From NCBI GenBank assembly GCA_930367215.1, contig OV884056.1, positions 87,865,285 through 87,929,284 on the forward strand: a DNA stretch of 64,000 nucleotides, written 5' to 3'. This stretch comes from Pollenia angustigena (Eukaryota; Arthropoda; Insecta; Diptera; Polleniidae). The stretch's first letter is position 1, and every line of letters starts with the position of its first letter. The notes below the pieces were generated by a model that saw nothing but the letters and a program-made list of their open reading frames with translations, had not been told where the DNA came from and did no database searches. The translations under genes were made by a program, and so were the position numbers. Shown here piece after piece: positions 21,508 through 32,875 of the stretch.

Positions 21508-22737
21508 TACTTATGGCATAAGTCATTGAACTTTTTGCCACGTATAAATCGACAGTTTGATAGTGCTATGTTTAAAACGTCGACGATTACCTCAAAGACC
21601 AACAAAGCTACGCAAAAATTTAAAAATTCGGAAAGTTTCCAAAAACTAGCGAAATTTTTTTTATATATCAAACAAACCATAAATTGATTAAAAGTCCCTA
21701 AATTTAAAAGAAATGCCGAAAAATTGCTAAATTAGCGAAAATTTCCAAAAATTGGGCAAAAGCAGTATGAAAGCAAAGCCAAATGTATATTCAAAATCTT
21801 AAAAGCTTTAAAGAATTAGAAAACTTTCAGGAAAAAAACGTTTCTATCGCGAACATGTCCAAAATTCGCGAACAATTACAAAATTGGAAAAAAGCATTAA
21901 GAAATTAGCCTAAATTATGAAGAACACAATTTTTGTCAGGTGTTTATAATAGGGAAGGACATTCCATAAAAAAATTAAATTTTTTGAACACTTCCTACCT
22001 CAAATTTATATTTTTTGTTTGTTTATAAAAAACTTGGTCTTATCATTTTCTTTAAAATGTGAAAAGCTGCTTATAAAGAACTTGACCCTTTTTTAATTGA
22101 AATACCCTTTTTCTACCCTTTTTTCTGGAAAATTCCCTTTTTATGACCCTTTCGAAAATTTCCAACGGTAACCCTGGTTGGTGTTATATTCTTGCGAAAG
22201 AGCAAATGCTAAATTTCATAGCTCTTGTATGAAATCTAGCAGAAATTGTGTATTTTGTTGTTGGACTTGACAAAAAGCTACGATATTTTGCATTTGCTAT
22301 TTTGCAAGAACTTTTGCAGCAAACACTAAACTACACTTATATCAACTAATGTTTTCGAAGTCTTTAAGTAAATATTTTCTATAATTCTAATTTTGATATT
22401 TAAATCTGGCTATAAAGTTAATTGAATTTAATTTTCATTAAATTATTTTTATGAAGAAAAGAATTTTGCAACATGAAATGAATTTAAATCTATTGATAAT
22501 TTTTCATTCTTGACTGAACTGGGAATCGAACCCAGTTTTTTACGGACAGGTTGCCCTGACATGTTTCGATTGTAACCACACTATCTCTTTAGAGGGGTTT
22601 GCCGTTTAACACCCATTGTCATTGACGACGGCTGGCAGTCAATAATCAAACATCAATATTTAAACCAAATGGTATTTTTAACTTTGGTAGATCGAAATTT
22701 GTTAAATAAAAATTAAATTCAATAAACTTTAGCTTTG
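21508..22737. other. No gene recognised; one tRNA T-arm-like hairpin
   Basis: At 22519-22535 the minus strand reads CTGGGTTCGATTCCCAG, a perfect T-arm with a B-box. No matching acceptor or anticodon stem was found, so it is not called as a tRNA. Confidence 0.35.
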
Positions 22738-22946
22738 GGCCTTATTCTGGCAGTCGTGATCGAGTACTTTCACGACTCGAAAGCAATTTTATTTCTTATT
22801 TTTTCAGTCGATACTGAACGAATCGAAATTATTTTTTCAGTATTGTGAAACTCATTCCGATTCGTTCTGTATTGACTGAAACAACAAGATATTAAATTGC
22901 TTTCGTATCGAGAAAGTACTCGATCACGACTGCCAGAATCAGGACC
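22738..22946. mobile_element. MITE, 209 bp, GGCAGTCGTGATCGAGTACT hairpin
   Basis: The left GGCCTTATTCTGGCAGTCGT, then GATCGAGTACTTTC, is mirrored on the right by GAAAGTACTCGATCACGACT and GCCAGAATCAGGAC. The interior also pairs (TTCGATTCG/CGAATCGAA). Degenerate relatives lie at 33280-33400 and at 45385-45412. Confidence 0.75.
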
Positions 22947-24506
22947 CTGATTTAAATATTAAAATTTGGATTAAAAACCATAAACAGTTCGATAAAATAA
23001 CCACAATAATAATTATTATTTTCTATAATGTTTTGAGCAAAAAATGTTAAAAACTTTCTTTGAAATATGTGTCGAGTATTTCGTTACACACTACATAGAT
23101 AAATGCGTTATTATGGGCATTATATATAAATCGTTATAGATGAACGTCCCATTTTGCATACCGGTTAACCATTATAGTAATTTTTTTAAAGGTGCAAGTT
23201 TTCCAATAATTTTTTATTTTATTTAACTTTTGCCTGAAAATTGTTGGACACTTTTACGAATCTTTACATTTTATTTTCATATATAATGTACATATTTTCT
23301 TTTCGAAATCGCAAAAATTTATTAAGTATTACTATGGAATATATTTTAATTTCAATAAATTTTCATTTAAAAATAACATCGTTGTGTTGAATTTCACTAT
23401 TTTTTTTTATTTACTTTGTAAGAAAATTGTTGAAACAATGTTCGTTTCTTTAAAATATCTTTGAAGGACGAAAGGATAACACCATCCGATAAAACACATA
23501 TGCGAACTCAATTACCCAAAACGTTGTTAAAAATTCCGTTTAAATATTTACAATTCACACGATTTGTTTAACAATTCTAAATTGTTCTAATTATCTGTTT
23601 TCTTGATTTTCTTTAAGTTTTAAAGTTATTTTCTTTATATGTAGTTTAACCCGTCGTTTTAGTATTAGACTTCTATAAAGATTAAATATAAAATTTTCTT
23701 GTTTTCCAATTTAGTAACGATTTAGATAATTTTTTGACCCGTACGAACTTTTCGCCACGACGTTGATCATTGAAATATTGAAACGGTTTTTTTTTCGGAT
23801 GACATAAAAGTTCGTTTGCAAATACACGGTTCATCAGTCTGCGTCTCCAAACTATTGTATTTTTCAAAAAAAAAAAAAAAAAAGATTTGAATTTTTTTTT
23901 TCAACATATGTATATGAACTTACACACATACATACTTCTATACATATGTATGTATGTGTTTCTATATATTTGAATGTGTGTAATTTTTTTTTATTGTATT
24001 ATAACTCGACAATTTGTTTTTATTTAAACTTTAGTCGCATTTTAATCCATCGCAATACTTGTTTTTTTTTTAAATTTTTCTCATTTTCGTTGATTTTTCT
24101 TCGTTTACAATTATTTAGACAAACATTATCATCATCAGCAACTACTACGAGTATTTTCTATAACAAAAGTTACATTTTGCACAGTGGGATGATAAGTAAC
24201 ACATATGTATAAAAAATAATTCTTAATTAAAAAGAAAAAACAGTGAAACCTATTTTTTTACATCATCGATACATACAAATAATTTTCATTATTCAATATA
24301 TCTGTGGCAATTAGAAAAAATGAACTCTGCCACCACAAAAAAGTCTAACGGCATTAAATCGCATGATCATGGTGGCAATTGACGTCTCAAAAACGTGAAA
24401 CTTTCCATACAATAAAGCCAAAATCGGTCGTATCCTTCATAATCATTCGGCCATAACCGGTAACGGTTCTTCCGGTATTTTCGGCGACCACATCTGTAAC
24501 GCTTTA
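22947..24506. other. No gene recognised
   Basis: AT-rich, with an A-run at about 23866-23883 and ACATATGTA-type simple repeats at 23900-23960. No exon signatures. Confidence 0.4.
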
Positions 24507-25237
24507 AGAGCCACTTTTCGGGTTTGAGATTAAAGTTAATTTTATTCTATAGTTAGCTAATTTGAGAATTAAGTTAATCTAGTATCAATTGAATTTGATA
24601 TTTTTGGGTGGTGGCTTAAACAATGTAGCGCTACCATACTGAGCACAAATAAATGGCAAAATTTTTTTGCAAATATCAACTTTTTATCAAGCAATATGAA
24701 TGTTTTCAAAGAAGAAGAAAATGCGCGAATTTAATATTGTCTACAAGGTAGAAATTTTTTGCGTTTAAAGCAGTCATAACCACTCCATAGACTCGCGAGC
24801 AGTCAATAATTGTATTTTTCACACAGACACGGTCGGCAATTCACATGTATACAACAACTTTGTTCGGGCCACTCCATAGTCTCGCGAGGCAGTCAATAAT
24901 CGTATTTTTTACACAGACACTGTCGGCAATTCATATGTATACAACAACTTTGTTTGTTGCTTGGTTATCACTGGTTTAAAGAAAAAAAATATATATAACA
25001 GAAAAAATATAGTATGGAAAAATTAAGTGCAAAGCAATGTTTTAAAATGTATTTTTTGTTTATATTTTTGCAAGTTCTTTATGTTCAACATGTGTATGTG
25101 GACAGTTTAAGTTTAGGTTTAAACCACCACCGTTGGCCGCTTAAACTAGCAAAAAAGTTATAAAAATACAACTCAAAAAGTAAATACTGAGATTAAAGTT
25201 AATTTAATCGCTAATCTCTAACCCAAAAAGTGGCTCT
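24507..25237. mobile_element. TIR element, AGAGCCACTTTTYGGGTT ends (731 bp)
   Basis: The left AGAGCCACTTTTCGGGTTTG, then AGATTAAAGTTAATTT, is mirrored on the right with one or two changes. It includes a separate 89-bp tandem duplication. No ORF. Confidence 0.75.
24780..24957 (+). repeat. 89-bp tandem duplication
   Basis: Two units (24780-24868 and 24869-24957) share CCACTCCATAG.CTCGCGAG, GCAGTCAATAAT.GTATTTT and GTCGGCAATTCA.ATGTATAC, with few differences, inside the TIR element. Confidence 0.85.
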
Positions 25238-28087
25238 AAGTCTCTTCAAATTTCTTTATCATTTTACCAATTCCTTGCACAGTATGTCAATTATGATAAG
25301 CATAAGCACCCCGCAAAAACGGTTGTCAGATCTAACAATACTGTCAGTAAAATGTGATCAAAATGTCTAACAATCATGTGAACTGGCAATTTGTCTTTTT
25401 ATCAGTCCGACAACAATACTGTCAGAGATCCAGTGTTGCCAATGAAGAATTCGGAAATTACACATGATTATGTACCAAATTACACATTTAAAGCTAAATT
25501 GCACACACAATTCGAAAAAGTAGCCTGGCTTGAGTGAATTCGCCTTGCAGAACCTTATTGATATTCCTTTTTTGCAATTATGTAAATCGTTAGGTTTACA
25601 AAAAAAAACAAAGCTAACCAATTGCTGCAGTAAAAAAGAACTGGACGAACATGTACACCAGCACGTATCCACGCGCAGTATTTATTTCCGAAAATAAGCA
25701 GTAACGTCGTCAGAAGAACAGCACAAACATGTTTTTGTACAAGCCTAAGCAACATAAATTTTAAAATTTCGATGTAATTGGTTCTGTTTGATACAAACTT
25801 TTTGACTAAAGGTACTTATTGACTACACTATATTATTGAGTACTTAATAGCTTTTATTACACTACGTGAGAGTTTTTTGACAAAATGAATCTGACACCTA
25901 ATCTTTATGTAAAATTGTCCTCTGAATCCGAATATGAAGTCAGAATTGTCAAAAGTAGAACAGTTTTTGATACATATGTATTCCAAAATAACTGCTATTT
26001 GTGTTTTTAAATGCAAATATCCTAAAAAAAATTTAACGGATTGTGTATTTCTTTTTTTTTAGTGGAAGAAAATAAAATTACTAAAATAACTAAATGACAG
26101 AGTTACAGTGGACAAAAGTTCAAACTTCATAAACAATTTTATGATTTTGTTAAATTTTGCTCTTTTCAAGCTATTTTTTTTTATCCAATGATACGAGGCA
26201 ACAGATCGAAAGTAAACTTAAGTTATTATTCCAAAAGTTATTGCACAATAAAGGAGTTAAGCAAAAAGTAATTTTTCCTTAAAAAAAATCGTACAAAATA
26301 ATTTAAACTTTTCCCATTTGTACTTTTGAAAATCTCAAAGATGCCGTTAACTCAAATTTATCTCAAGCCAACTTAAGCACATCTTCCGTTTTTCCACAGA
26401 TATTTTGCGAAATGAAATAAAAAAAATATTTTTCCAACTCGAATGCCTCCAAATAAGCACAAAAATTTTATCAAACGACATATATAACGACATATACAAA
26501 AATGAGTTAAGAGTAGTGAATAAGAATACGAAAAATGGCTTAAACAAATGTTCATTTAATTTGTATATATTCTATCGGCTAACAGCCGGCTTCGAGCCGC
26601 CGCAAAGAATTTTTTGCGTCAGCTGCTGCCACCGGTAAAATACCATGGCACAGGTATCTGCTGGTTACAATTTGTATGATCAATTTTCCGTTTTTTTTAA
26701 ATATGTATATAAAATTGCTTCCAAGCTGTTTGCAGCCAATGTCATTGCTGTTAATTCGAATGAATTTTGACAAGAAGTATGTGCGAAACAGTAACAGCAG
26801 TGTTAACGGAGTCAAAATTGAGTCGCAGAAAATCTAGTTTATTATGTGTTTGTTTAAAGCCCACTCATAAATTAATCGATCATAATTTGCAAATCACTAG
26901 CAACGCTATAAGATTTAGAAGGTTATTGAGGGAATATTTTTCGTAAATTTTTTAATGTTTTAAATGAAAACTTTTTTTATTTTTATTTTTTTTATTTTTA
27001 TATACCTTTACTTTATTTATTTTACTCTATTTAAATTTAAATATAATCTATGTAGTTTTTAGAAAATATTTCTTTATCAATGTATACTTTAACTTGTCTG
27101 ATTCTAATGCTGTAATTTATAAGATATTGTGTCTTGTTGTGTTAGAAAATCAAATTAATAAATAAATACAAATCTCATATCAGACGAAAAGAAATTTGTT
27201 GGCGATTTGTCAACTGGTTTACTCTTTTAATAAAATTATTTTTAATGCTTAATTAATAATTATAAACCTTTTTATATTTTTTTTATTGGCACCACTGTAG
27301 CGACACATACACATTAGAACGGTATAAAATATTTGTAGTTGTTATATTTTCATATAACGGTAACATAAAAAAATTTTTCTAAAAAATAAAATTAAAAAAA
27401 AAAAAACGAAAACGTATAAAGTATTTAAAAAATAGTGGTATATAAATTTCTATTGCACATTTGTCTATCCATGAATCCTCCAACTCTCCAACTACCCCTA
27501 CCAAGTTATATCACAATTTTCGTTTAAGCAGGTACTCATCGGTGTGGTGGGCGAATTCAGTGAAAGCAATTATTGTTGTCGTTGTCGTATTGAAAATTAA
27601 TTGTTTAAACATGTGAAATTTTGTCAGTTTTATCAAAGCTAGAAATATTGGAAAAATGTTTTTTCATTCATTCATTAAGTTTTGAAAAACTTTTCCTTTT
27701 TTTAATGAACTCCAACTCATTTAAATACAAACAATTTGTCTGAACAAATTTTTTCTCACCTAAAAAAGATGTTAAAAACAAATTAAATGATTGAAATTTT
27801 TTTTACATGATTACAAATATACATATACATATATGTAGTTGTTTTGTTTTAATTAGCTAAAATGCGGTGAAATTAAGAAAACTCTATTGAAAATTAATTT
27901 GTTTCTATATAGTTATTCTAAAGGAAAATTGAATAATGTTAACAAACGAATTGCGTTAACAGTGATAGGCAAAAGTATGTTCAAAAGTTTGCGGATTTAA
28001 ATTTGTTTTAACACTATTTCAAAAATCAAAAAGGATATACAGTTAAATACGTTTATACCAGGAAACCCGGAAATATGCTCTAAAATA
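25238..28087. other. No gene recognised
   Basis: AT-rich. Weakly repetitive segments include GTCAGATCTAACAATACTGTCAG (25326-25348), related to the MITE at 50938. None of the reading frames here has a domain or splice context. Confidence 0.4.
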
Positions 28088-28613
28088 GTCACCCCTATCG
28101 CAAACAACTACTCCCATGAAAATATTCCCATATTTTTTTATTTCGTATTGTGAATGAATCCCGTAACAAATTTTTTGGGAATGAATTCCCAAACTTATAA
28201 AATTTGGCATCGCCAATGTTTACTCCCGCGAATTTTTTTAATAAATAAATTCCCAACAAGTGTTGATGTGAACGAGAAGGGAACATGTAAATTTTAATTT
28301 GTATTCTAAAGTAGGACTAAATTAAATTACTTTTTCCTTTTATTGAAGAAGTGTACATAAAGAAAATGAAGATAAACACTATTCATTATTTATTTTATTA
28401 TATTTTTATTAGTATTTTATTTTGTATATTTTTCTTTCACAATACAAGACCTAACAAGTTACTCACAATAGAGACTTTTGTTTACAAAGCACTGACAAAT
28501 AATTCACAATAGAAATGTTTACTCCCAAAATATTTGCGATACCAATTTGTTGGGGATGGGAATTTAGGTTTGATCCCATATATCATATTCCCATAACATT
28601 CGCGATAGGGGTG
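28088..28613. mobile_element. MITE, ~526 bp, TCACCCCTATCGC ends
   Basis: The left TCACCCCTATCGCAAAC is mirrored by TTCGCGATAGGGGTGA on the right. TTCCCA/TGGGAA and ACTCCC words recur inside in both orientations. Confidence 0.7.
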
Positions 28614-28740
28614 AGTGTTTTATGGGCATTAAATATGCACAAAAAGATGTGCAGGCAGGGATAACCAGAATAAAATTATGATATGAGTGTTATTAGAGTT
28701 ATATAGATATCAACATGTTTATGAGATTATTTCGTCTTAA

Positions 28741-29148
28741 ATTGCACTTAGGGATTTTTTTGGTCAGCATAACCGACCAAATGTGTCCACAATCGGGAGA
28801 ATTGTGCGTAAATTTCAGCAAACCGGGTATGTAGGAATTTGCTACACAGCCAACGAAACAATGGTTCTTTTGCGCAAGAAATTTAAAAGCCGTGTTATCT
28901 CAAGTCGTTGCAGTGTAAATTTGCCGTCACCGTCATATGATTTGATACCGTTTGACTTCTTTCTCTGGGGACATTTAAATGAAATAGTGTACGTCAATAA
29001 GCCAAGAACAATTCAAGAGCTAAAGGATGAGATTAACGACATTGAACCTCAATTATGTCCCAGACTCAATAAATATATGGATCATCGGATAGAGATATGC
29101 CATCGAAGCCTTGGCGAGTATTTCGCCGATATTTTGTTTCACACATAA
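28741..29148 (+). pseudogene. Mariner-like transposase, internally deleted (DUF4817 helix-turn-helix joined to DDE C-terminus)
   Basis: The frame HNRPNVSTIGRIVRKFQQTG is the N-terminal helix-turn-helix of a DUF4817-type mariner transposase. It passes directly into LLRKKFKSRVISSRCSVN, PSYDLIPFDFFLWGHLNEIV, YVNKPRTIQELKDEIND and HRIEICHRSLGEYFADILFHT, the C-terminal third, which includes the last catalytic Asp region (DLIPFDFF). The middle, with the first two catalytic Asp residues, is missing, so it cannot be active. The remaining frame is open for 121 codons, which suggests the deletion is older than most of the decay or that the element spread in deleted form. Confidence 0.8.
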
Positions 29149-29198
29149 TTGTCATAGAACTTCTATAATTATAAAAAAATATTAACAGGGGTGTGTTG

Positions 29199-29373
29199 GA
29201 AATCGAAAACGTAAAACGCAAGAATTTGGAAGTTGTTTTAATACACTTTTAATCTAATTTTTATAACTTTTGTTATAAAATTCTGTTTATTAGAGAAATA
29301 TTTATAATAAATTTGTCATAAAATTCTTTAAAACAGGACTATTAAAATTCTTGCGTTTAACGTTTTCGATTTC
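29199..29373. mobile_element. MITE, 175 bp, GAAATCGAAAACGTAAAACG ends
   Basis: The left GAAATCGAAAACGTAAAACG, continuing CAAGAATTT, is mirrored by AAATTCTTGCGTTTAACGTT and TTCGATTTC on the right. The whole unit forms a hairpin. Confidence 0.8.
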
Positions 29374-29897
29374 TGAAAACTTTTTGTTTTATTTAAAATT
29401 AATATCGTGCATTTTGGTTGGACCACACTTTATAATTTTGTTTACGTTTTTTACATTATCTGAGTCCCAAACAAGGAACAATGGGATGGCTAGTGCAGGT
29501 GTGCGAAAATACACACATTTACACAACACAACAACAAAATGTATGCAGATGTAATTTGCACTAAAAAAAACCGTAAGCAAAAATAGTAGTGCATATTTGC
29601 TGAGTTGGATCCAAATATAAACTTTAACATTTGACATATTTAGCGCCATATTGTTTGTTAAGGAAAGTTATAAATTCAAAATTTTCGTGGGTTTTAATAT
29701 AAAAAAAGAGATTTGAATTTATACAATCTAAAAAGAACAAACTTCAAATTTTGCGGTCTAATGGGGTTGATAAAAAAAAGTTCCTAAACTTATCCTTTTA
29801 CTCCTTAAAATGCCGACTTTCTAAAGGTTCTTTTTTTTTTGTGACATGCTGACTTAGCTATAGAAATTTTTTTAAGCAAAAAATTTTAATTAACTTG

Positions 29898-30196
29898 GTG
29901 GCCACACGATCAAGTTTTGCCTTTCCATTTGCAATACACTCTCAGTTTTTTACTAACACACTCACATTTTTTAAATTGACCACGAGATGGCTTTCAATTT
30001 CCCCTTTCCATTTGTTTGGCAATTTACTTTCAATTTAACAGCTGAGTACAAGTTTGTCTCTGTTGTTGTTGACATCTTGGAAGTAAATTGCTTACAAATT
30101 GAGTGCAGCCTACGTCACAGCATTAAATTTATGTTAATTTTGACAAGCAGTATATGTAAAAGACTATCAAGAAGAACTTGAACGTGTGGCCGCAGG
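29898..30196. mobile_element. MITE, ~299 bp, GGTGGCCACACGATCAAG ends
   Basis: The left TGGTGGCCACACGATCAAGT and the inverted right CTGCGGCCACACGTTCAAGT ends match. Internal TTTACTTTCAATTT and GTAAATTGCTTAC words pair. Non-coding. Confidence 0.65.
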
Positions 30197-31931
30197 GTAA
30201 GGATAGCAAAATTATTTGAAAAAAAAAGTACCAAAAGTACAAATTTTTAGACTTTTTTGTTAAAATTTTTCAAATCGATATCCCCGGTGATTATCTATTT
30301 GCAGTCTAAATTCGGTTGAACAAAGATTTTGTTATTCGTGCTTAATTCCCTCAATTGAACAAAATGTACCTGAAATTCCCATTTTTACTTTCTTTTACCT
30401 CCTAAAAGGCCGATTTTTTGAATGTCCTTTTTTTGTGACATGTCTATGTAGCTTTAAACAATTTATCAAAAAATCGGTTCCATTTTTTTTGACTATTTTA
30501 TTCCTTTGAAAATCCCAAGGAAAATATAGAATACAGCAATTTCGATATAACATTCTAACTCGGTTTAGCCGTTTAGGCGTGATTGCGGAACAAACAAACA
30601 AACTTATTTTTATATGTTTGTAAAAGGATAATTTATTATAAGCTTTCTTATGTAGATTTTGTTAAGTTGGAAATTTGTTAACTTATTTATGGCCCATGGG
30701 GCTCAGCTATGTTTTGCAGTATGAAATCAATATAATAAAGATTTATTTAAAAATTATAAATATATAAAATTAGGTATTAAAAAGTTGTTAGTTAAAAACT
30801 AAATATGTATGTCGACTATCGGCCCATAGATAGAAATATCTTCAGCTCTATTTTAGTTTTCTAAAACACTTCTACTTCTTGATCTTCTAAAGTTTCATTA
30901 GAACCCCAAATTTTTGGCTTATATCAATGTTATTAGCTACTTTTTTAAACCTTGAAAAATCCCTTCATATTAAAATAATAAAATAAATTTCAGCGATGAC
31001 ACCATCACATGACAAAAATTTAAAATTATAAATCTTTTGTTTTGATTAATTAAATATCCTCTTATTCGTTTGAAAAATTATGTCGGAGTGATTTGTGGTT
31101 TTTACCATTTTTCGAATTTGTTATGAAGCCGTGGCTTATTTTATAAACAAAAATTTTTTTTTTTTGGAAACTTATAAGACGTTGTTAAAAGAAAAATATT
31201 GGTTTTGTAAGATATGAGATTTTTTACGCCAACAATATTTGATCATAACTATTAACTAATTGGTATTTACGTTTATGAAAACCACTTGTTCTCGAAAAAA
31301 AAACAATATTCTAATTAAAAAACCAGTTTTGAAGTATTTGACAATTAACCCCTTTTCAAAGTGCGTAAATTTGTTTTGTCTATTAACCTTTCCAGCATCA
31401 ACTAAAAAATATTGTAATTCTTTTTTTTTGTGATTATGTAGAAAAAATTACATACCACATTATTGCTTAGGCTGATTACTTTTATTAACATGCTTGATTT
31501 CTTTGGTTAAATGGCAGCAAAATTGTATACAATTTATTTAGTTTTGTTGTTTGCAAAGAAACAAATGTTGTTATTCATGTGTATTCCAAATATGTATAAG
31601 CAAATTAATTTTTTAAAATCAGGTTTACACTTAGTGTGTCACTAGTTAGAAATATACTGAAATTTAATTTTGGAGAATGAATTAAAAATCCTACGCTTAA
31701 AAATGACGTTGTTTTTGGCTAGTCTATGTTTGGGCACGTGTTCAAAAAAAGTTTTTTGAACTTTGAATTACAGTAAAATAAAAAGTTATTAAATAATTTT
31801 TATTGTAACACATTTTTTTTAGTTACAAAACTAGAAATTATGTAAATCTTTTATAAATATAAACGGTATATGAATTCAAAATTATAGTGTTTTACAAATG
31901 TTTTTCTTTTGTTTCTATTTTAACATTTCAG
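30197..31931. other. No exon recognised; probably mRpS9 intron
   Basis: It must contain at least the 3' part of the intron before 31932. No upstream mRpS9 exon was recognised. A segment at 30327-30353 matches the duplicated block at 40040 (AAGATTTTGYTATTCGTGCT). Confidence 0.4.
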
Positions 31932-32094
31932 GTTCTATTTCCATTGATCTTTGCCGAAATGTTGGGTAAATGTGATGTAGTGGCAAATGTAGCGGGTGGT
32001 GGCAGTTCTGGGCAAGCTGGTGCTATACGTTGGGGTATTGCCATGTGCTTGCGTAGCTTTGTTGATCAAGAAATGATTGAATCGATGCGGTTAG
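31932..32094 (+). CDS. mRpS9: mRpS9 penultimate exon (uS9m, mitochondrial 28S ribosomal protein S9)
   Basis: The exon encodes [20 protein letters not shown], then [20 protein letters not shown] and [14 protein letters not shown]. The [14 protein letters not shown] motif is the hallmark of the uS9 (bacterial S9) family, which contributes its C-terminal tail to the small-subunit decoding centre; here it is the mitochondrial paralogue. The acceptor is AACATTTCAG|GTT at 31931 and the donor TTAG|GTAAAC at 32095 (phase 1). An ATG at 31887 lies in the intron before the acceptor and is not a credible start. The 5' exons (expected ~300 residues) were not recognised anywhere upstream, so the preceding intron is either very long or leaves the window. 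Confidence 0.93.
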
Positions 32095-32175
32095 GTAAAC
32101 AAACAGTTTATACTTTATATTGAGAACAAAAGTTGATTGATTATAATTGAAATGCATTTTATTTTCTGCTTTCAG

Positions 32176-32267
32176 CTGGTTTACTGACACGTGATTACCG
32201 TCGTCGCGAACGTAAGAAGTTTGGCCAAGAAGGTGCTCGCCGCAAGTATACATGGAAAAAACGTTAA
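32176..32267 (+). CDS. mRpS9: mRpS9 last exon, basic C-terminal tail
   Basis: The exon completes an Ala codon (G|CT) and encodes [20 protein letters not shown] then RRKYTWKKR and TAA (32265-32267). The basic tail ending in K/R residues is characteristic of S9 proteins; in bacteria it reaches into the P site. The 81-bp intron (32095-32175) has GTAAAC...TTTCAG ends. A canonical AATAAA follows at 32301-32306, only 34 nt after the stop. That signal lies just before the ArgRS-m stop codon on the opposite strand, so the mature mRpS9 mRNA almost certainly runs into antisense ArgRS-m sequence. Confidence 0.95.
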
Positions 32268-32300
32268 TTTTTGTTATCGTATGTGTTTTTTTATGTTGTT

Positions 32301-32306
32301 AATAAA
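32301..32306 (+). terminator. AATAAA polyadenylation signal of mRpS9
   Basis: A perfect AATAAA hexamer lies 34 nt after the mRpS9 stop. With the usual 10-30 nt spacing, cleavage would fall at about 32315-32335, inside the last exon of the convergent ArgRS-m gene. The hexamer is seen; the cleavage position is inferred. Confidence 0.7.
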
Positions 32307-32308
32307 AT

Positions 32309-32462
32309 TTACATTTTATTTAAAGGTTTTAAACCCAATATTTCCATGGCTTGTTTTAATACATTTTTAGCACTTTGAAATAGCAGCAATCGATGTTGTT
32401 GTCTTTTCAAATTACTTTCGTTTTTAACGGGTAATCTTTTTAGGGCGCGACTTGTGCAGTTG
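32309..32462 (-). CDS. ArgRS-m: ArgRS-m exon 4, C-terminus of the DALR domain and stop
   Basis: This 154-nt exon completes a Cys codon and encodes 50 further residues, ending LLLFQSAKNVLKQAMEILGL, then KPLNKM and a TAA stop at 32311-32309. The C-terminal pattern (LFxAVxxVLxxGMxxLGI and a final Met) matches the end of RARS2 proteins, where the C-terminal helices contact the tRNA anticodon. The 58-bp intron before it ends ATTTTACAG. No AATAAA is seen on the minus strand in the first ~140 nt after the stop; the nearest candidate (TTTATT on the plus strand) is near 32158-32163, inside the mRpS9 intron. Confidence 0.94.
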
Positions 32463-32520
32463 CTGTAAAATTAAACAAATGATTATTAATATTTTTGAAA
32501 TACTTAAAACAGATCTTTAC

Positions 32521-32875
32521 CATAATGTAAACAGGTAGTTAACCAAAACGCAAGCTTCTAGTTGCTCCTTAGCCTGCCATAATATCTGAGGAAATCTGGC
32601 TATTTCACTTACTAACTCATATGCTTCTGGTTCAGAAAGATTTTCCCAAGAGAATTTTATGCTGTCGGTTTTTATATTATCATTTTGCTCAATTAAATTA
32701 TTTAAACGGCAGTGAGTATATTGCAATTTAATGCCAGTATCACCATTTACTTGTAATGCCTTATCCCAAGAGAATTCATAGTCCCTTTGTCTTCTTTGTT
32801 TCAAATCATTTATAATGACAGCTGATACTCCCAAGACATCGGCCACTTCTAAAGATGTTGTATCCACTTTGGTAG
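32521..32875 (-). CDS. ArgRS-m: ArgRS-m exon 3, linker and start of the DALR anticodon-binding domain
   Basis: This 355-nt exon completes codon 400 and encodes residues 401-517 plus two bases of codon 518. After TKVDTTSLEVADVLGVSAVI it reads DTGIKLQYTHCRLNNL (about 445-460), the conserved ArgRS stretch that opens the DALR-type helical anticodon-binding domain. The acceptor is TTTACAG|CTACC (32876) and the donor TTATG|GTAAAG (32520). It lies 13.2 kb downstream of exon 2. Phase and family alignment, not proximity, join the two. Confidence 0.95.

Noticed and set aside
19546..31931. Missing 5' exons of mRpS9
   Set aside because: I looked on the plus strand for the conserved YLERA-type, FHSLFY-type and MPGTGKI-type segments expected in the upstream exons and found none that could be supported.
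31887..32123. 78-aa ORF starting at 31887 as a complete small gene
   Set aside because: The first 15 codons are intron and the last 9 run past a GT donor. The real unit is mRpS9 exon 31932-32094.
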